Assembly (NCBI GenBank): GCA_006176705.1
Contig: QRFJ01000021.1
Coordinates: forward strand, 846,308 to 910,307
Direction: 5' to 3'
Source: Cocos nucifera
Lineage: Eukaryota; Streptophyta; Magnoliopsida; Arecales; Arecaceae
Length of the DNA stretch: 64,000 nucleotides
Made by a program: the position numbers and the translations under genes. The notes beneath the pieces were generated by a model that was not told the origin of the DNA, ran no database searches, and was given only the letters and a program-made list of their open reading frames with translations. Numbering within the stretch: the stretch's first letter is position 1; the number at the start of each line of letters is the position of its first letter. Below are positions 12,601 to 23,827 of the stretch, piece after piece.

Positions 12601-15198
12601 TTGCACTTTTCACTGGATATTGCATCATGGCACATTTAGCAGGGATGTACACTGGACAATCAGACTCTGTCTACATGGAGACTGTCTACCCTGTCCTTAG
12701 GTAGGTACTAAACAAGTACGCAAATCAAACTTTGAGTATTAGCGATGATCATCTCATACAACATGCCACTGACATTAGATTTTTCTTTTTTTCTTTTGGA
12801 TTGTAGCATGTTTAGCCTCCTGTTCCTACACTTGTTTCTCTATGGGTGTAACATCTTCATGTGGAGAAAGATGCGCATTAATTATAGCTTTATATTTGAA
12901 TTCGCCCCTACCAAAGAGCTCAAGTACAGGGATGTGTTCTTGATATGTACTACGTCCATGACTATAGTTGTGGGAGTCATGTTTGCCCACTTGAGCCTCA
13001 CTGCAAAAGGGTATTCTTCCACCAAAATCCAAGCAATCCCTGGCATTTTACTTCTGGTAATCTTATCTTCCTTCTCATGTAATCTATGTTTTTTATACCT
13101 TGGCTTTAGCTTTGATTGCAACCTCCCATGTGGATGGTTGCAATGGTTCTGCCAATACAAGTGGAGTGCTCTCCTGGGTTCTCCATTATCAATGAGATAA
13201 ACATCAGCAGAATCTAGAATACTTTTTATGCGCTGGATAAATATAATATATTCTTGGCACCATATTAAAATATTTTGGCATAACAAGGATTCCCATCTAA
13301 TGTGACATAGATGTTCTTGCTGGTGCTCGTATGCCCTTTCAACATTATCTACCGATCGAGTCGCTATCACTTCCTTAAGGTTGTCAGGAATATCATCTTA
13401 TCACCACTGTACAAGGTAAGCCACTTGGTGATCAGTAATTGATACGATCAAACTTCTCTAACACAACTAGTTGCTCATTTACACACTTTTTTTTTTGGTT
13501 CTGCAGGTAGTTATGGTAGACTTCTTCATGGCTGATCAACTTTGCAGCCAGGTACATCTTTCTTATTTTAAATTTCTTCAGAAATTTAGGTTAACCACAG
13601 TCGTTGCATTTTATTTAATTCTCCTCTAAGAATTCCATCCAATATCAGGTTCAAAAAGATTTGCTTTATTTCTAGAACATGTAGATAACCTAATTTCTGA
13701 GCATGGTTTGCATAAACAAAGCCTATAACTTAAGTTGTATTAGATTTTTAGGTTATAACTACAGAGAAAGCCTCTTCATGTAGCCATGCTTATAACTTCC
13801 TTCAAGATTTGGTATTAAAAAAAATGCCGCCTCTTGTTCAAAATCCAAGTCCAGAAAACAGTTCCATTTGAAAGATGATATATCTTATTCTAAATTAGCA
13901 ATCAATTAAAATCTTCTTGTGATGAAATCAGGTTCCAATGCTTAGAAGTCTGGAGTATGTGGCCTGCTACTACATAACTGGCAGCTATAAAACCCAAGAC
14001 TATGGGTTTTGCATGAGAACCAAACACTACAGAGATCTGGCTTATGCTGTGTCCTTCCTTCCTTACTACTGGAGAGCCATGCAGGTTTAACACATAATCC
14101 CTGCGTATTATTTGAGCATAAATTATATCTGCCTTTTTCTTACGATTATAACTAATATATAGAATGAGCATTATCTCATGAAGTGCTTGAACCATGCTTT
14201 ACATCTGGATTTGGCAGTGCGCACGAAGATGGTTTGATGAAGGGCAGGCAAGCCACCTCGTCAACTTGGGGAAGTATGTTTCTGCAATGCTTGCAGCTGG
14301 TGCCAAAGTAGCATATGAGAAGGAGAAGACCATTGGGTGGCTCTCCCTTGTTGTCGTTATGTTCAGCACTGCAACCGTGTATCAATTATACTGGGATTTT
14401 GTCAAGGATTGGGGCTTGCTCCAACCCAATTCAAAGAACCCATGGCTTAGGAATGAATTGATGCTCCGTCGGAAGTTCATATACTTCTTGTCGATGGTAC
14501 GTTCCTACCTTCCTCTTCATCCTTTTCATAAATGTGATCAGTATTGAGTTTTTTATAGAGCTTACTCTTGCATAAAGGAGGAAAGAGTCTAAAATGTAAA
14601 TGAAATGATTTGCAAATGGCCTTCATGAAATGATTTCCTACCTTCCAATCTAATTTTTCTTTAGTTTATTTTCTATCCTCGTAACGTACGTTCGTGTAAA
14701 TTTTGTTTCATCTTTCAGGGTCTGAACTTTGTCTTAAGGCTTGCTTGGCTACAAACCGTCCTTCACTCCAATTTTGGGAGTTTGGATTATAGAGTAACCT
14801 CATTCTTCTTAGCAGCTCTTGAGGTGATTCGGCGAGGGCATTGGAATTTCTACAGGTAAATAGTTACCGATGTGAATATCAATTGCACATGCCTCATTGA
14901 AATTATCTTGGTAACTTCAAGAGCATGAGCAGCTCCACACTTTTCATTAAAAAAGGTAAACTTGGTAAAAAATCTTGACCAAAGTTGTCCTCATTTTCCA
15001 TTGGCCTAAAATATTAGATTTCGCCCGCACGAAATGGTCGAGGTTGCAAGCATCTCTCTTCCAATTTGCTATAAAATAGAAGCCTCTAACAACAAGCTAC
15101 GATATTTCAGGCTGGAGAATGAGCATCTAAACAATGCCGGAAAGTTTAGGGCCGTCAAGACCGTTCCACTGCCTTTTCGTGAAGTGGACCAGGATTGA
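9602..15198 (+). CDS. PHO1: PHO1-type SPX-EXS phosphate exporter, 15 exons
   Basis: Membrane protein of the PHO1 family, which exports inorganic phosphate into the xylem and acts in phosphate signalling, often from Golgi/trans-Golgi membranes. Exons by eye: 9602-9817, 10297-10597, 10931-10969, 11415-11808, 11993-12041, 12138-12209, 12359-12488, 12580-12700, 12807-13056, 13311-13415, 13507-13551, 13932-14084, 14218-14496, 14719-14855, 15111-15198. The total is 2379 nt, giving 792 aa, the usual family length. The N-terminal SPX domain begins MVKFSKQFEGQLVPEWKEAF and ends around the lysine-rich KILKKFDK (326-333), which in this family contacts inositol pyrophosphates. Hydrophobic segments follow from about residue 395. 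The C-terminal EXS domain (about 525-792) has WRAMQCARRWFDEG, YQLYWDFVKDWGLL and EVIRRGHWNFYR. Introns 1 and 6 begin with GC, not GT. Exon 4 could instead start at 11382, adding 11 residues in frame. Which PHO1 paralogue this is cannot be decided here. Confidence 0.94.
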
Positions 15199-15446
15199 TC
15201 GGCCGATGACCAACAAGCCTTCAACATTACATGGCAAAGGAACGGCTGGAAGGGGTTGGGGGAGGTTTCATCTTCCTGTAATTGGCAATTTATTGGATCA
15301 CAAAAGCACCATTTAACCCCATTGATATCAGAAAGTACACATACTTAATTGTATATGGCGATTCATTCTTGATGCTGCAAATGAAAGAAGCATCATATAT
15401 CCATGTTCTATGATTTCCTGTTGACGATGATATCTTAGAAATCTAG

Positions 15447-15452
15447 AATAAA
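15447..15452 (+). terminator. Possible polyadenylation signal of the PHO1-type gene
   Basis: A canonical AATAAA lies about 250 bases after the stop codon at 15196-15198, a normal 3-prime UTR distance for a plant mRNA. Plant poly(A) signals are loose, so the true cleavage site may differ. Confidence 0.4.
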
Positions 15453-16370
15453 ATAGGTGCAAAAACGATGGTAATGGATGAGTCCAATGCATGTTTTCAG
15501 AACAGACAGCATCAACAGATGGGCCTTAAGCTCATGATCCCTCGAGTTTCTGTTTTGAAAGTTTTCAGTTCTGTGAAATTGATTAGGACGTTAGCTAGCT
15601 ATAATTGTGAATATGGAACCGTACGAATGACCAGCTTCGAGGAAAATTGATAGATGTCACAAATGGGAATCATGACTCAATTTATTTGCTTGTTTGCTGT
15701 CCAAATCCTAGATTACAAGGTGTCTACATTGGTGCTGGTTACAAGATCTCTAGGTTAGCGGAACAAGCATGCAGCAGGGGCGGATGATCGTTAAGAGCTA
15801 GGTTTGCAAGAGCCCGAGAGAATCGATCCATCCAAACATGAGATCCGATGATCATGGCCTGTTTCGAGAGCCTGTGATGAACCAACATATTTTTTCAGGA
15901 AAAACAGCAGCAGCATGCGCTAACTGCACATCTAGGATGTCGGAATTCAAACTCCTGGAACAAATAATCAACTTAAATCTTTTATCTAATTTATATTTAA
16001 ATTCAATATTCTCATTGTGGTGCAATCCTTTAGCCTAATGACACTTTCGATATGCTGTTGGTTTTCAACTCCCTTCCCTTTCTATTAATATATTGTGCGC
16101 CAATAAATTTCTTGCATAAACATACTCATCTTTATGGACGTAAAGTTAACAAGATGCATAAATAATAATAATAATAATAATAGTGTTAATAATAATATTA
16201 TCATCATCATTATCATCATCGTTATCTATAAATATAAATTCATGATAAATATATAAAATATTTTATATTTATTTTTTTAAAAAATAATTAAAAATATATA
16301 TATTTTTTTGATAAGATGAAGCATCCGTGCAAATCTAATATGAATATAATAAAAAAAATATAAAAAGATG
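15453..16370. other. Intergenic DNA downstream of PHO1, with an AT microsatellite
   Basis: No gene is recognised. An imperfect AAT repeat followed by ATC/ATT repeats occupies about 16161-16225, and the next 150 bases are almost pure A/T. The short open frames at 15468-15650 and 15838-16038 look accidental. Confidence 0.5.
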
Positions 16371-16985
16371 TGATAGTTCCATATTACTTGTTCAATAATA
16401 AAATCATCAATAAGTAGTCTACTGAAAATAATTGGGCTTAAGCATTTTGAACTACGTGGTTCAAGTTTTTAACAAGTTATTATTTAGTAGATTGCTTGGA
16501 GTGTTACAAATGGTATTAGAGCCTAGAGTACTATCGTACGGGACCACGCTGAAATAGACTATGCATTCGGTGACGTACCCCGAGGTTAACCATCGAGGAT
16601 GGTGACAGCAGCATGGCGGGCTTATCTTCGAAATCTCACATTGATGTGTACTGGAAGAAAATTTTAGAAGGCTTATATCTGGAGTCTCACATGGATATAT
16701 ATTGGAAGGAGATTCTCAATAATAAAATCACCAATACTTTAAACATCACCCTCGATCCGATGGGAAGAGATTGATCATCGAGGACGGTGACAATAGCATG
16801 GTGGACTTACCTTCCGAGTCTCATGTGGATGTGTACTGGGAGGAGATTTTAAAAGGCTTACCTCCGGAGTCTCACATGGACATGTACTGGAAAGAGATTT
16901 GGGGTTAAAGTTTGTGATAGTCCCACATCGGTTATTCAACAATAAAATCAACAATACTTTAAAGTAGTCTACTAAGATAAAACCA
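16371..16985 (+). mobile_element. TRIM-like miniature LTR retrotransposon
   Basis: A 138-bp segment (16371-16508) starts TGATAGT and ends TTACA. After two bases comes TGGTATTAGAGCC (from 16511), nearly the initiator-methionine tRNA primer-binding site found after plant 5-prime LTRs. A second copy of the LTR start (TGATAGTCCCACATCGG) begins at 16915, directly after a purine-rich GGAAAGAGATTTGGGG tract, and matches the first for about 65 bases before diverging. The roughly 400-bp interior has no coding capacity. It holds four copies of a roughly 50-bp unit resembling GGAGTCTCACATGGA and two copies of GAGGAYGGTGACA. The 3-prime LTR appears truncated. Size, PBS and lack of genes fit a TRIM. Confidence 0.5.
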
Positions 16986-17208
16986 TGGCATCGTACCCAG
17001 CAATCTCTAAATATTATAAACAAATGATATACAGTAGTAACACCCATCTTGCCAACCAGTATAAGTTTGGAGTTAGGATCCCGAATCACAAACTCGACCG
17101 CCACCAATTCAAAAATAGTATATCTAAACTAGTAACATAAATATAGCCACCAATTCATCTTATCACCTGTCATAATTTTTCTAAATACTAAAAATTAGAG
17201 AAATTATT

Positions 17209-17455
17209 GGTTAGAATATTTCACCATATATATCTTATACCATCTAATAATAAAATACAAACCATTCTTAGAAAAAATGAATATTTTTTATTCAAAATAA
17301 TAAAAATCATCAACTGATCAATTATAATTAATAATAATTTTTTTATTTAAAATTTTCAATCAAGTATGAATGATAATTTTTTTTTAAAAAAAATAGATGA
17401 TGTATTGATTTGTTTTTAGACAGTGTAAGATATATACGGTAGGGCGGTTCTAACC
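17209..17455. mobile_element. MITE-like inverted repeat
   Basis: The left end (GGTTAGAATATTTCACC, continuing ATATATCTTA) is matched by the reverse complement of the right end (GGTTAGAACCGCCCTACC, continuing ATATATCTTA) over about 45 bp with several mismatches. The centre is very A/T-rich and non-coding. Total size is about 247 bp. Target duplications are not clear, so the superfamily is not assigned. Confidence 0.42.
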
Positions 17456-17473
17456 GACAACTTTTTCTACCGG

Positions 17474-17479
17474 TGGGCT
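17474..17479 (+). promoter_or_regulatory. Site II-type motif upstream of NEP1
   Basis: TGGGCT occurs about 250 bases upstream of the NEP1 start codon. Site II elements (TGGGCC/T) are known TCP-factor sites in plant promoters of ribosomal-protein and ribosome-biogenesis genes, often paired with a telo-box as here. One six-base match alone is weak; its pairing with the telo-box raises the likelihood. Confidence 0.35.
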
Positions 17480-17564
17480 GTTGCTGGACCTAGTCATTGC
17501 TAAATAGCGGGATCAGTCTATATGGACGGCCACTGATTTGAAGGAAGCTCCTAGGTATTTACTC

Positions 17565-17565
<1 letters not shown>

Positions 17566-17597
<32 letters not shown>
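17566..17597 (+). repeat. Poly-C homopolymer of 32 bases
   Basis: Thirty-two consecutive cytosines lie about 130 bases before the NEP1 start codon, directly before a pyrimidine-rich leader. Such a run can form an i-motif on this strand and a G-quadruplex on the other. It is also prone to length polymorphism and sequencing error, so the exact length is doubtful. Confidence 0.85.
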
Positions 17598-17599
<2 letters not shown>

Positions 17600-17631
17600 C
17601 CTCCCACTCCCTTTGCTTCTTCGCCTCCCCA

Positions 17632-17640
17632 AAACCCTAA
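17632..17640 (+). promoter_or_regulatory. Telo-box in the NEP1 promoter or 5-prime UTR
   Basis: AAACCCTAA, followed by a second partial unit (ACCCT), lies about 90 bases upstream of the NEP1 start codon. Telo-boxes are established elements near transcription starts of plant translation-machinery genes, which matches the product encoded here. I see no clear TATA box nearby, as expected for a housekeeping promoter. Confidence 0.6.
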
Positions 17641-17726
17641 ACCCTCGACCCGTTCCGATCCTCACCTGGGTTGCGCGAGCTTAGAGCAAGGAGGAGAGAG
17701 GGCAAGGGGGAAGAAAACAAGAAGAG

Positions 17727-20700
17727 ATGGTTCGCCTCTTTGGCGTGAAGGGGCGAAAGCACAAGAAGAGAAGAATTGAAAAAGTGGTAGAAGAGGAGAA
17801 AGATGAGGTCTTGGAAGCGGAGGAGGAGGAGGAGGGTGTGAAGGAAGAGGAGGCGGGAAGTGGAGGAGAGGCGGTGGAGGCGGAGGACGAGAGGAGGGCG
17901 GAGGAGGCTGTGGAGCAGGCGGCGGGAATCCCCATCATGGCTCCCGTCGAGGGGGCAAAGAAGCCTGGCGTCATCTTCGTTCTCGAGAAGGCATCCCTGG
18001 AAGTCGGCAAAGTCGGGAAGGTAAGCGGCAAGTAGCTCTTGGAGTGGTTTATAGGGTTCGATATTGGATTCTGGGGTGACCTGTTTGATCTAGGTGTTAA
18101 CTATGGTTCTGGGATTGCTTGGAATTGTGATTCCTGGTAGCCAAAGCAGAGAAAGTGAACTTGGAGATGGCTATTTTGGTGATTCTTGAGGTTCAAGTAA
18201 AGATTTTTGGTTTTTGATAGTAGGGTTTTCATTGCAGTTCCACTAGGGTTCAGGGTCGAATTGGAACTTTGGTTTCTGGTTATCAGAGTTGGAAAGACGA
18301 GCGAAAATTGCTAGAAGGTTGGGATTTTGAGATTAGGATTTTGCTCTAGGTTTCAAAAAGGGTTTTTGAGTTTGGGATTTTGCTTTAGGGCTTGATTGAG
18401 TTCTGGGTTTTATCGGATTCGTGGTTGATGGTTGCCCAATTTGCTGGGAGGTAAGTGAGAATGACCACTAAAGTTGGAATGGCAAGTGAAAATCGCTCCT
18501 GGGACTGGATGTTTTGATTAGGATTTTAGTCTAGGGCTTAATTAAAGTTCTGTTAGTATTAACCCTGTGGCTTCTTGGGAGAGCATCTGTGGAGGTTGCC
18601 AGGTGAGCAGAAATTGCTTTTCAGGTGGTTCATACTTCTTACAACTTACAAGCAGATTTTTCCCGTTAATATGAATTTAGTCATGTGACTAGGAAGTCCA
18701 AAAGACCAATGGTGCCAAATGACAACAGTTGTTTGCGCTGCATCAAATCCTTAGATGCTTATACATGGGTTTTAAGGTTGATTTTTTTGTTCTTTTTACC
18801 TTTTTTTTTTCTTGCAAGATGTATTCACCATGTATGTAATGTGTATTCTTGAATAACTTTCTTTTTTTTTTTAAAAAATTTAACTAATTTTCTTTTCTCA
18901 TGTTCAGTCATTCCACATTCTGAACTCAGATGAGCATGCCAACTATCTAAAAAAGCAGAACCGTAATCCTGCTGATTATAGGCCAGATATCATTCACCAG
19001 GTTTGCTGATTTCTTGATCCTGTTCTCCATTTTAGTCCGCAGTTTCTGATCTCCGTGAAGTTACACTTCCATGTGTGTATATATGTACATCCTCACTTTA
19101 GGAGTCCATATTTTATGCTTGCTGCAGTTTTCTGATAGCTGGAATGCCTGTCAATTTTAGCGATACAAATATCATACTCCATGAAAATCCCTTAAAAAGT
19201 AACAGCGCATGAAATGGTGTGGCTTCGTACTCCATGAAAATTATTATTTCTGATGATCATGATGTTTGCATTTTCAAGTGCAATTAGTTCAAGATATGGA
19301 GAGGTAATTTTTATGGGGTATGATCATTATGGCCAAAGGAAGCGATAAACTAGAATTACCTACCAAATCTGTTTTCTATGGAAAGAAAAATCAGAGTTCC
19401 TCAGTGCTGTGAATGTAGTTTCTGACTGTAAATTGTCTTGTTTTCTTGTAAAGTTTACCCATTTTTGAATCTGAATCAGTACTCCTGTTATGTGATAACT
19501 TTTGTATAGTGTGTTTGTGACTTCACTTGGTTTTAACCATGTTACATGTCAAATGATGATTGTATCAGGCACTTCTTGCTATTTTTGATAGTCCTGTAAC
19601 TAAGGCCGGGAGGGTGCAGGCTGTTTATGTAAAAACTGATAAAGGAGTGCTTTTCGAAATTAAACCATATGTACGCATCCCTCGTACATTCAAGCGGTTC
19701 TCTGGACTCATGTGTAAGTTACAATAAAGCTACTTTTATTCCTCTGAAACCTGGTAAATGTGCAGATCTTGTAATTGTTTGCCAAATCAATGCGTTGGTA
19801 TACACTTTCTTTTTGTTTTTTGCAGTGCAATTACTTCAAAAGTTGAGTATAACTGCTGTTGGCAAGCGTGAGAAACTTCTTAATGTGATAAAAAATCCTG
19901 TTACACGCCACTTGCCTGCCAATTCCCGTAGAATAGGTGAGATTTCATTCCATCGATTTTTTAAGTATTAATTGTTGTTATTAATGAATGCTAACCACTC
20001 AATTTATAGGCCTTTCATATAGTTCAGAAAAGTTGGTTGATTTGAACAATCATGTTGCTGCTGCTGCAAGTGATGATGTCAGCCTTGTTTTTGTGGTATG
20101 TGGGAATGATGATATATCTTTTAACCGAAGAGGCTTACCATGATCATATTCATACATATTACTTTATTGGACCATATGTTCAGGTCGGTGCTATGGCACA
20201 TGGAGTGATCGATAAGGAATGTATAGATGATTTTATAGCAAGTAAGTTTTCATCTCACTCAATGAGTTAATATACAACCAAAGTGTAAAGTATCAGTGAG
20301 TACTGTAATATGCTAGATGATACTCTGCCAAGTCCTTGTTGGTATCATGCTTATCCTCTATGTTGTAGTTGGTATGTATTGAACTAACAGAAGTTGTGGT
20401 AACTTTGGATTATTGTATATTAATTAGTACACAGACTCCCAACAATGTTTGTCAATGTACCTGACCCATCTTTTTTAAAAAATAGAATCTGTTATATGGT
20501 TTGATATTATTTCAACTGTGAATTAAGGATGCTAGTCTATATCATACATTATTCATTATGCCAGCACTGCTACATTCTTATCTACATAGGCCTATGTCAG
20601 ATTAGCCTAAGCAGTATTCCTGAGAGATCTCAGGGACAAGTGCACCAGGTTTTTGTGATTCGTCCTATCATTGCAATCATTGGAAATCTCATTCTCTGTA

Positions 20701-20854
20701 ATCATTGTTCCTATTTAATATGAACTGCATGATACTGATCTGCAAGATAAAACTTGCCACCTTGTTCTCTGCAGTTTCTGAATACCCGCTCAGTGCAGCA
20801 TGCTGTTTAAACCGGATATGTGGTGCGCTCGAGCAAAAGTGGAGGATCAGATGA
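17727..20854 (+). CDS. NEP1: NEP1/EMG1 18S rRNA pseudouridine-N1 methyltransferase, 7 exons
   Basis: SPOUT-class methyltransferase that N1-methylates the hypermodified pseudouridine of 18S rRNA and acts in 40S subunit assembly in the nucleolus. Exons: 17727-18020, 18908-19000, 19569-19713, 19826-19936, 20010-20095, 20184-20241, 20775-20854. The total is 867 nt, giving 288 aa. Residues 1-75 are a basic start (GRKHKKRR) followed by a highly acidic E-rich tail, typical of eukaryotic Nep1. The conserved core begins at KKPGVIFVLEKASLE. Family motifs seen: RPDIIHQALLAIFDSP, RIPRTFKRFSGLM, KLLNVIKNPVTRHLP, the SAM-site loop VVGAMAHG (about 243-250) and YPLSAACCLNRICGALE near the C-terminus. All junctions are GT-AG. 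The start has good context (AAGAGATGG). The basic and acidic N-terminus is consistent with nucleolar targeting. Confidence 0.95.
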
Positions 20855-22303
20855 ACCAAAGTCCACCCAGAACGTTTCTTCACTCTTTCTTTGTTTGTCT
20901 AATAACTCGAGCTTTCTTCTTCAATCAAGCTAGCCATCCCCAAGTCTCTCTCGTCTGTTTATATGATAATGGTGAATTCTATTTATTGATGAGCCTACAA
21001 TTTCTCGATTCCATCAAACATCTTGCTGCAAGATATGGAAGTTGAGATTATTTCAAAACTGTATAACTTCAATTATTTTTGTTTCTTTCTGAATGCATGT
21101 TTTTCCCGTATGCAGCTTGATAATTTTGAATTATATAGTGATTTGATGATGGGTAGGTTGAGCTAAGGGGCTGGAATTTGTTTTAAACAAAACTTTGTGC
21201 AGAAATTTTTCAATCAGAGTTGGCTGCAGGGAGTCTCTTCGAATGATTTGCTCATCGTCGTGTTTCAGCAAGAGTCATCCTGTTCAAATGGGATGGTTGA
21301 ACTTGATAACATGCTGCAGAATATGCCTGTCTTATTATTGATCTACGCATGCGTTTCTGATAATGGTGTATGTGCTGTTTCAGAGTGTATCTAATGGCAA
21401 TTGATGGTGTATGTGCTGTTTCGGAGGGTACGTTGTAGCATTTGATAGATCTTCTTTACCAACATCGTAATCATAGTTAAGAGGATGGAAGATGGTGTGG
21501 TGAAATTTAATCCTCTTTTTATTTCAGGAGGATTGTGTATTGTCTTATAGGTTTAGCTTGAACTTAGGTAAACCTTGTAGGGTGCCATGCAGCTGCAAAA
21601 TTTGGGAGTTGCGGCTCTACTGCTATAATGGCAATTAGGTCATTCGCAACTTGAATTTATTTGGCAGACTCGATGATGAAGCTCTTGCCGGTGATCATTG
21701 CTTGCTCTTCGGATGTATGATGAATTTATTTGCTGTTAGTTGTTTCTGTCACAAACTTGTGGTTAGGTGGTCAAAAGATATCCTAAAATATTTTCGTTTG
21801 TTTGCGCTGGGAGCACAATTTAAATGATGCGGTGAATGTATTGCGTGCGCTTACAGAGGCTGTCGTCAGATGCTTAGCCGACGAAGCTGTAGTTTTGGAA
21901 TCGATATGGGTTCGAATGCGCATCCAACTTGATCAACGGAGGCTCCCACATTTAGAACTCAGATTTGGTGAGGCTCGGACAGGGCAAGGTGGGCCATCTT
22001 CCTGAGCTTGACCACGCAATCACCTATTAGACTATTATCCCTGGATCCCGGTGTCTCATATTTCTAAACACTTATTATCGAAAACGGTACAAGAGCATGA
22101 GTCCTACCTCTTGCGCGAGGCTAATATCATTTTCCTTTCCATCCAGCTTGCCTCAAAAAATCAGGTATATAATTTTGGTTTATGCAGGATACAGGGAGGT
22201 AAAAGCTTTGGATCGCTTGTTACTGGCACGACTCTAAAAGCTAACTGAAGTGATTGAATCAATTCCATCTTCATGTCCGACACGATGGAAAGAATTCTCT
22301 TGC
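20855..22303. other. NEP1 3-prime flank and convergent intergenic DNA
   Basis: This is the 3-prime region of NEP1 and the gap to the convergent AGP gene. No coding exon is recognised. A short near-duplicate (ATGGTGTATGTGCTGTTTC) occurs at about 21363 and 21402. The open frame at 21802-22005 has no family resemblance. Confidence 0.5.
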
Positions 22304-22309
22304 TTTATT
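22304..22309 (-). terminator. Possible polyadenylation signal of the AGP gene
   Basis: AATAAA on the minus strand lies about 125 bases beyond the stop codon of the second AGP exon (stop at 22434-22436), supporting the placement of that exon. Confidence 0.45.
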
Positions 22310-22433
22310 ACACCGTGAAACTAATGTGAAAATAAATATAAAGATGGCATCTGTAACCGGTGAACAATGAACACAATCCTCTGTACTATGAGAAAAACTG
22401 GAATTGTTCTATGTAGCCGCAAGCGGTGGGAAC

Positions 22434-23827
22434 TTAGACCATTAACAGCATAAAGAAAGCCAATACGGTAGTCACCCAGGTTCGGAGCATCCCTCCATTC
22501 CCAAACATCGCAATGCTTCCATTCTAAAATCAAAATGAACAGAAGAGTGGTTAGGGTAAGCAATATCCTTTTATGCATGAGCTCCTAACAATATTGGTCT
22601 TTTGAGTTAGCTTTAGAAATTTGCTGGTACCCTGCGCATTGGTGTTCTATTTATATAGTAATATTAATGGTGCTTCTTTTAAAATAATTGGATTGTAACA
22701 GTTATATGAAAACTTTTGTCTTATTATTTATTATAATGCGGTTTGTTTAAACAAGGAAAGTCATAAAACGTTTAAAAAATGAGTTTGGTGAGAAATAAAT
22801 CTTTCATATATTGGATGAAACTTGATTTATGGAAAATAAGTTTCTATGATTTTCTAATTTAGAAGCCTCACAAACTGACAAAATAACCTTATAATGTTAT
22901 CTTGAAATTAAATGCATACCTGATGTAATATAACTAAAACTGAGTCATTATTATTGCAGCACTGCAGCATTTTTTTTTTTTTTTGGATTGCTTGCGTCAT
23001 GTTTTTTCCCCCTTTTTTGATTGGCCAGTTTTCTTCTTCTGTCTTCATTTTTTCTCAAATATTTTTTGTGACATTTTCATTTTCTCTTTTAAGAAAAAAA
23101 TGACCCTTATACATGCATTAATCACTGCTATTGAGTTCAAACATAATCTCTCTTAAAGAATATAATTCGCACCCAAAGTAACATTCTGAATATAATCTAA
23201 TTAGATATTATGCAAGGTTACCAGATCGATCGGTTGAGGCGCCGGACTCGTTACATCCTCCGAATCGGGTGGTGTGGGTGCAATCGGTGCCGGCGGGCTC
23301 GGTGCCGTCGGCGCTGGCGTTGGTGCATGCTTCTTCCTATGCCTCCTCTTCTTATGCTTCCCCTTACCCTTCGCTGGAGCCGGTGCCGGTACTGGTGCAG
23401 ATATCGACGGTGCTGGTGCCGGCCCAGGCATCGGTGGAGGTGTAGCCGGAGCTGGCACTGGAGGTGGTGGAATTGGTGGCGGCACCGGCGGTGGCGGCAA
23501 TGGTGGCGGTAGTGCTGGTGGCGGTGGCAATGCTGGTGGCGGCGGCAGTGCTGGTGGTGGTGGTAATGCAGGTGCTACAGGAGGTGATACCGGTGGCACT
23601 GGTGGTGGCGGTGTTACCACCGGCGGTGGTGGCAGTGGTGGTGGTGTGGAGACCGGAGGTGGTGAACTTGGAGGGCTTGAGGAGGGTGGCGGTGTCACTG
23701 GTGGAGGTGTGGCGGTGACCGGTGGCGGCTGCCCGGAGGGTGCAGCAGCCGGGGCTTGTGCTCCAGCTATGCCGAGTTGAACGAGGAGAAGAGAGGTTGT
23801 GAAGCAAAGCCACCAAAGGGATTCCAT
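22434..23827 (-). CDS. Lysine-rich arabinogalactan protein, GPI-anchored, 2 exons
   Basis: Cell-surface proteoglycan core protein of the lysine-rich classical AGP type (AGP17/18/19-like). Exon 1 is 23827-23222 (202 codons); exon 2 is 22523-22434 (29 codons plus stop). The 698-bp GT-AG intron is in phase 0 and the protein is 231 aa. Residues 1-24 are a signal peptide (MESLWWLCFTTSLLLVQLGI, then AGAQ). Next is a Pro/Ala/Ser/Thr-rich region full of AP, SP, TP and PPP, the usual sites of hydroxyproline arabinogalactosylation. The basic stretch KGKGKHKKRRHRKKH at 153-167 defines the lysine-rich subclass, and a second AP-rich stretch follows. Exon 2 adds small residues (NGS, GNGG) and ends in RTWVTTVLAFFMLLMV, a typical GPI-anchor signal. 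Without this exon the frame would read into the intron and stop six codons later with no anchor. Such proteins are tied to growth and cell-wall signalling; the specific role is unknown. Confidence 0.88.

Noticed and set aside
17681..18031. 116-codon minus-strand Ser-rich frame opposite NEP1 exon 1
   Set aside because: It is the antisense of the Glu-rich (GAG/GAA) stretch of NEP1. The plus-strand exon has conserved protein and a good splice donor.
23274..23780. 168-codon glycine-rich plus-strand frame opposite the AGP gene
   Set aside because: It is the complement of Pro codons (CCN read as NGG) in the AGP exon. It has no signal peptide, and the minus-strand model has signal peptide, Lys-rich block and GPI exon.
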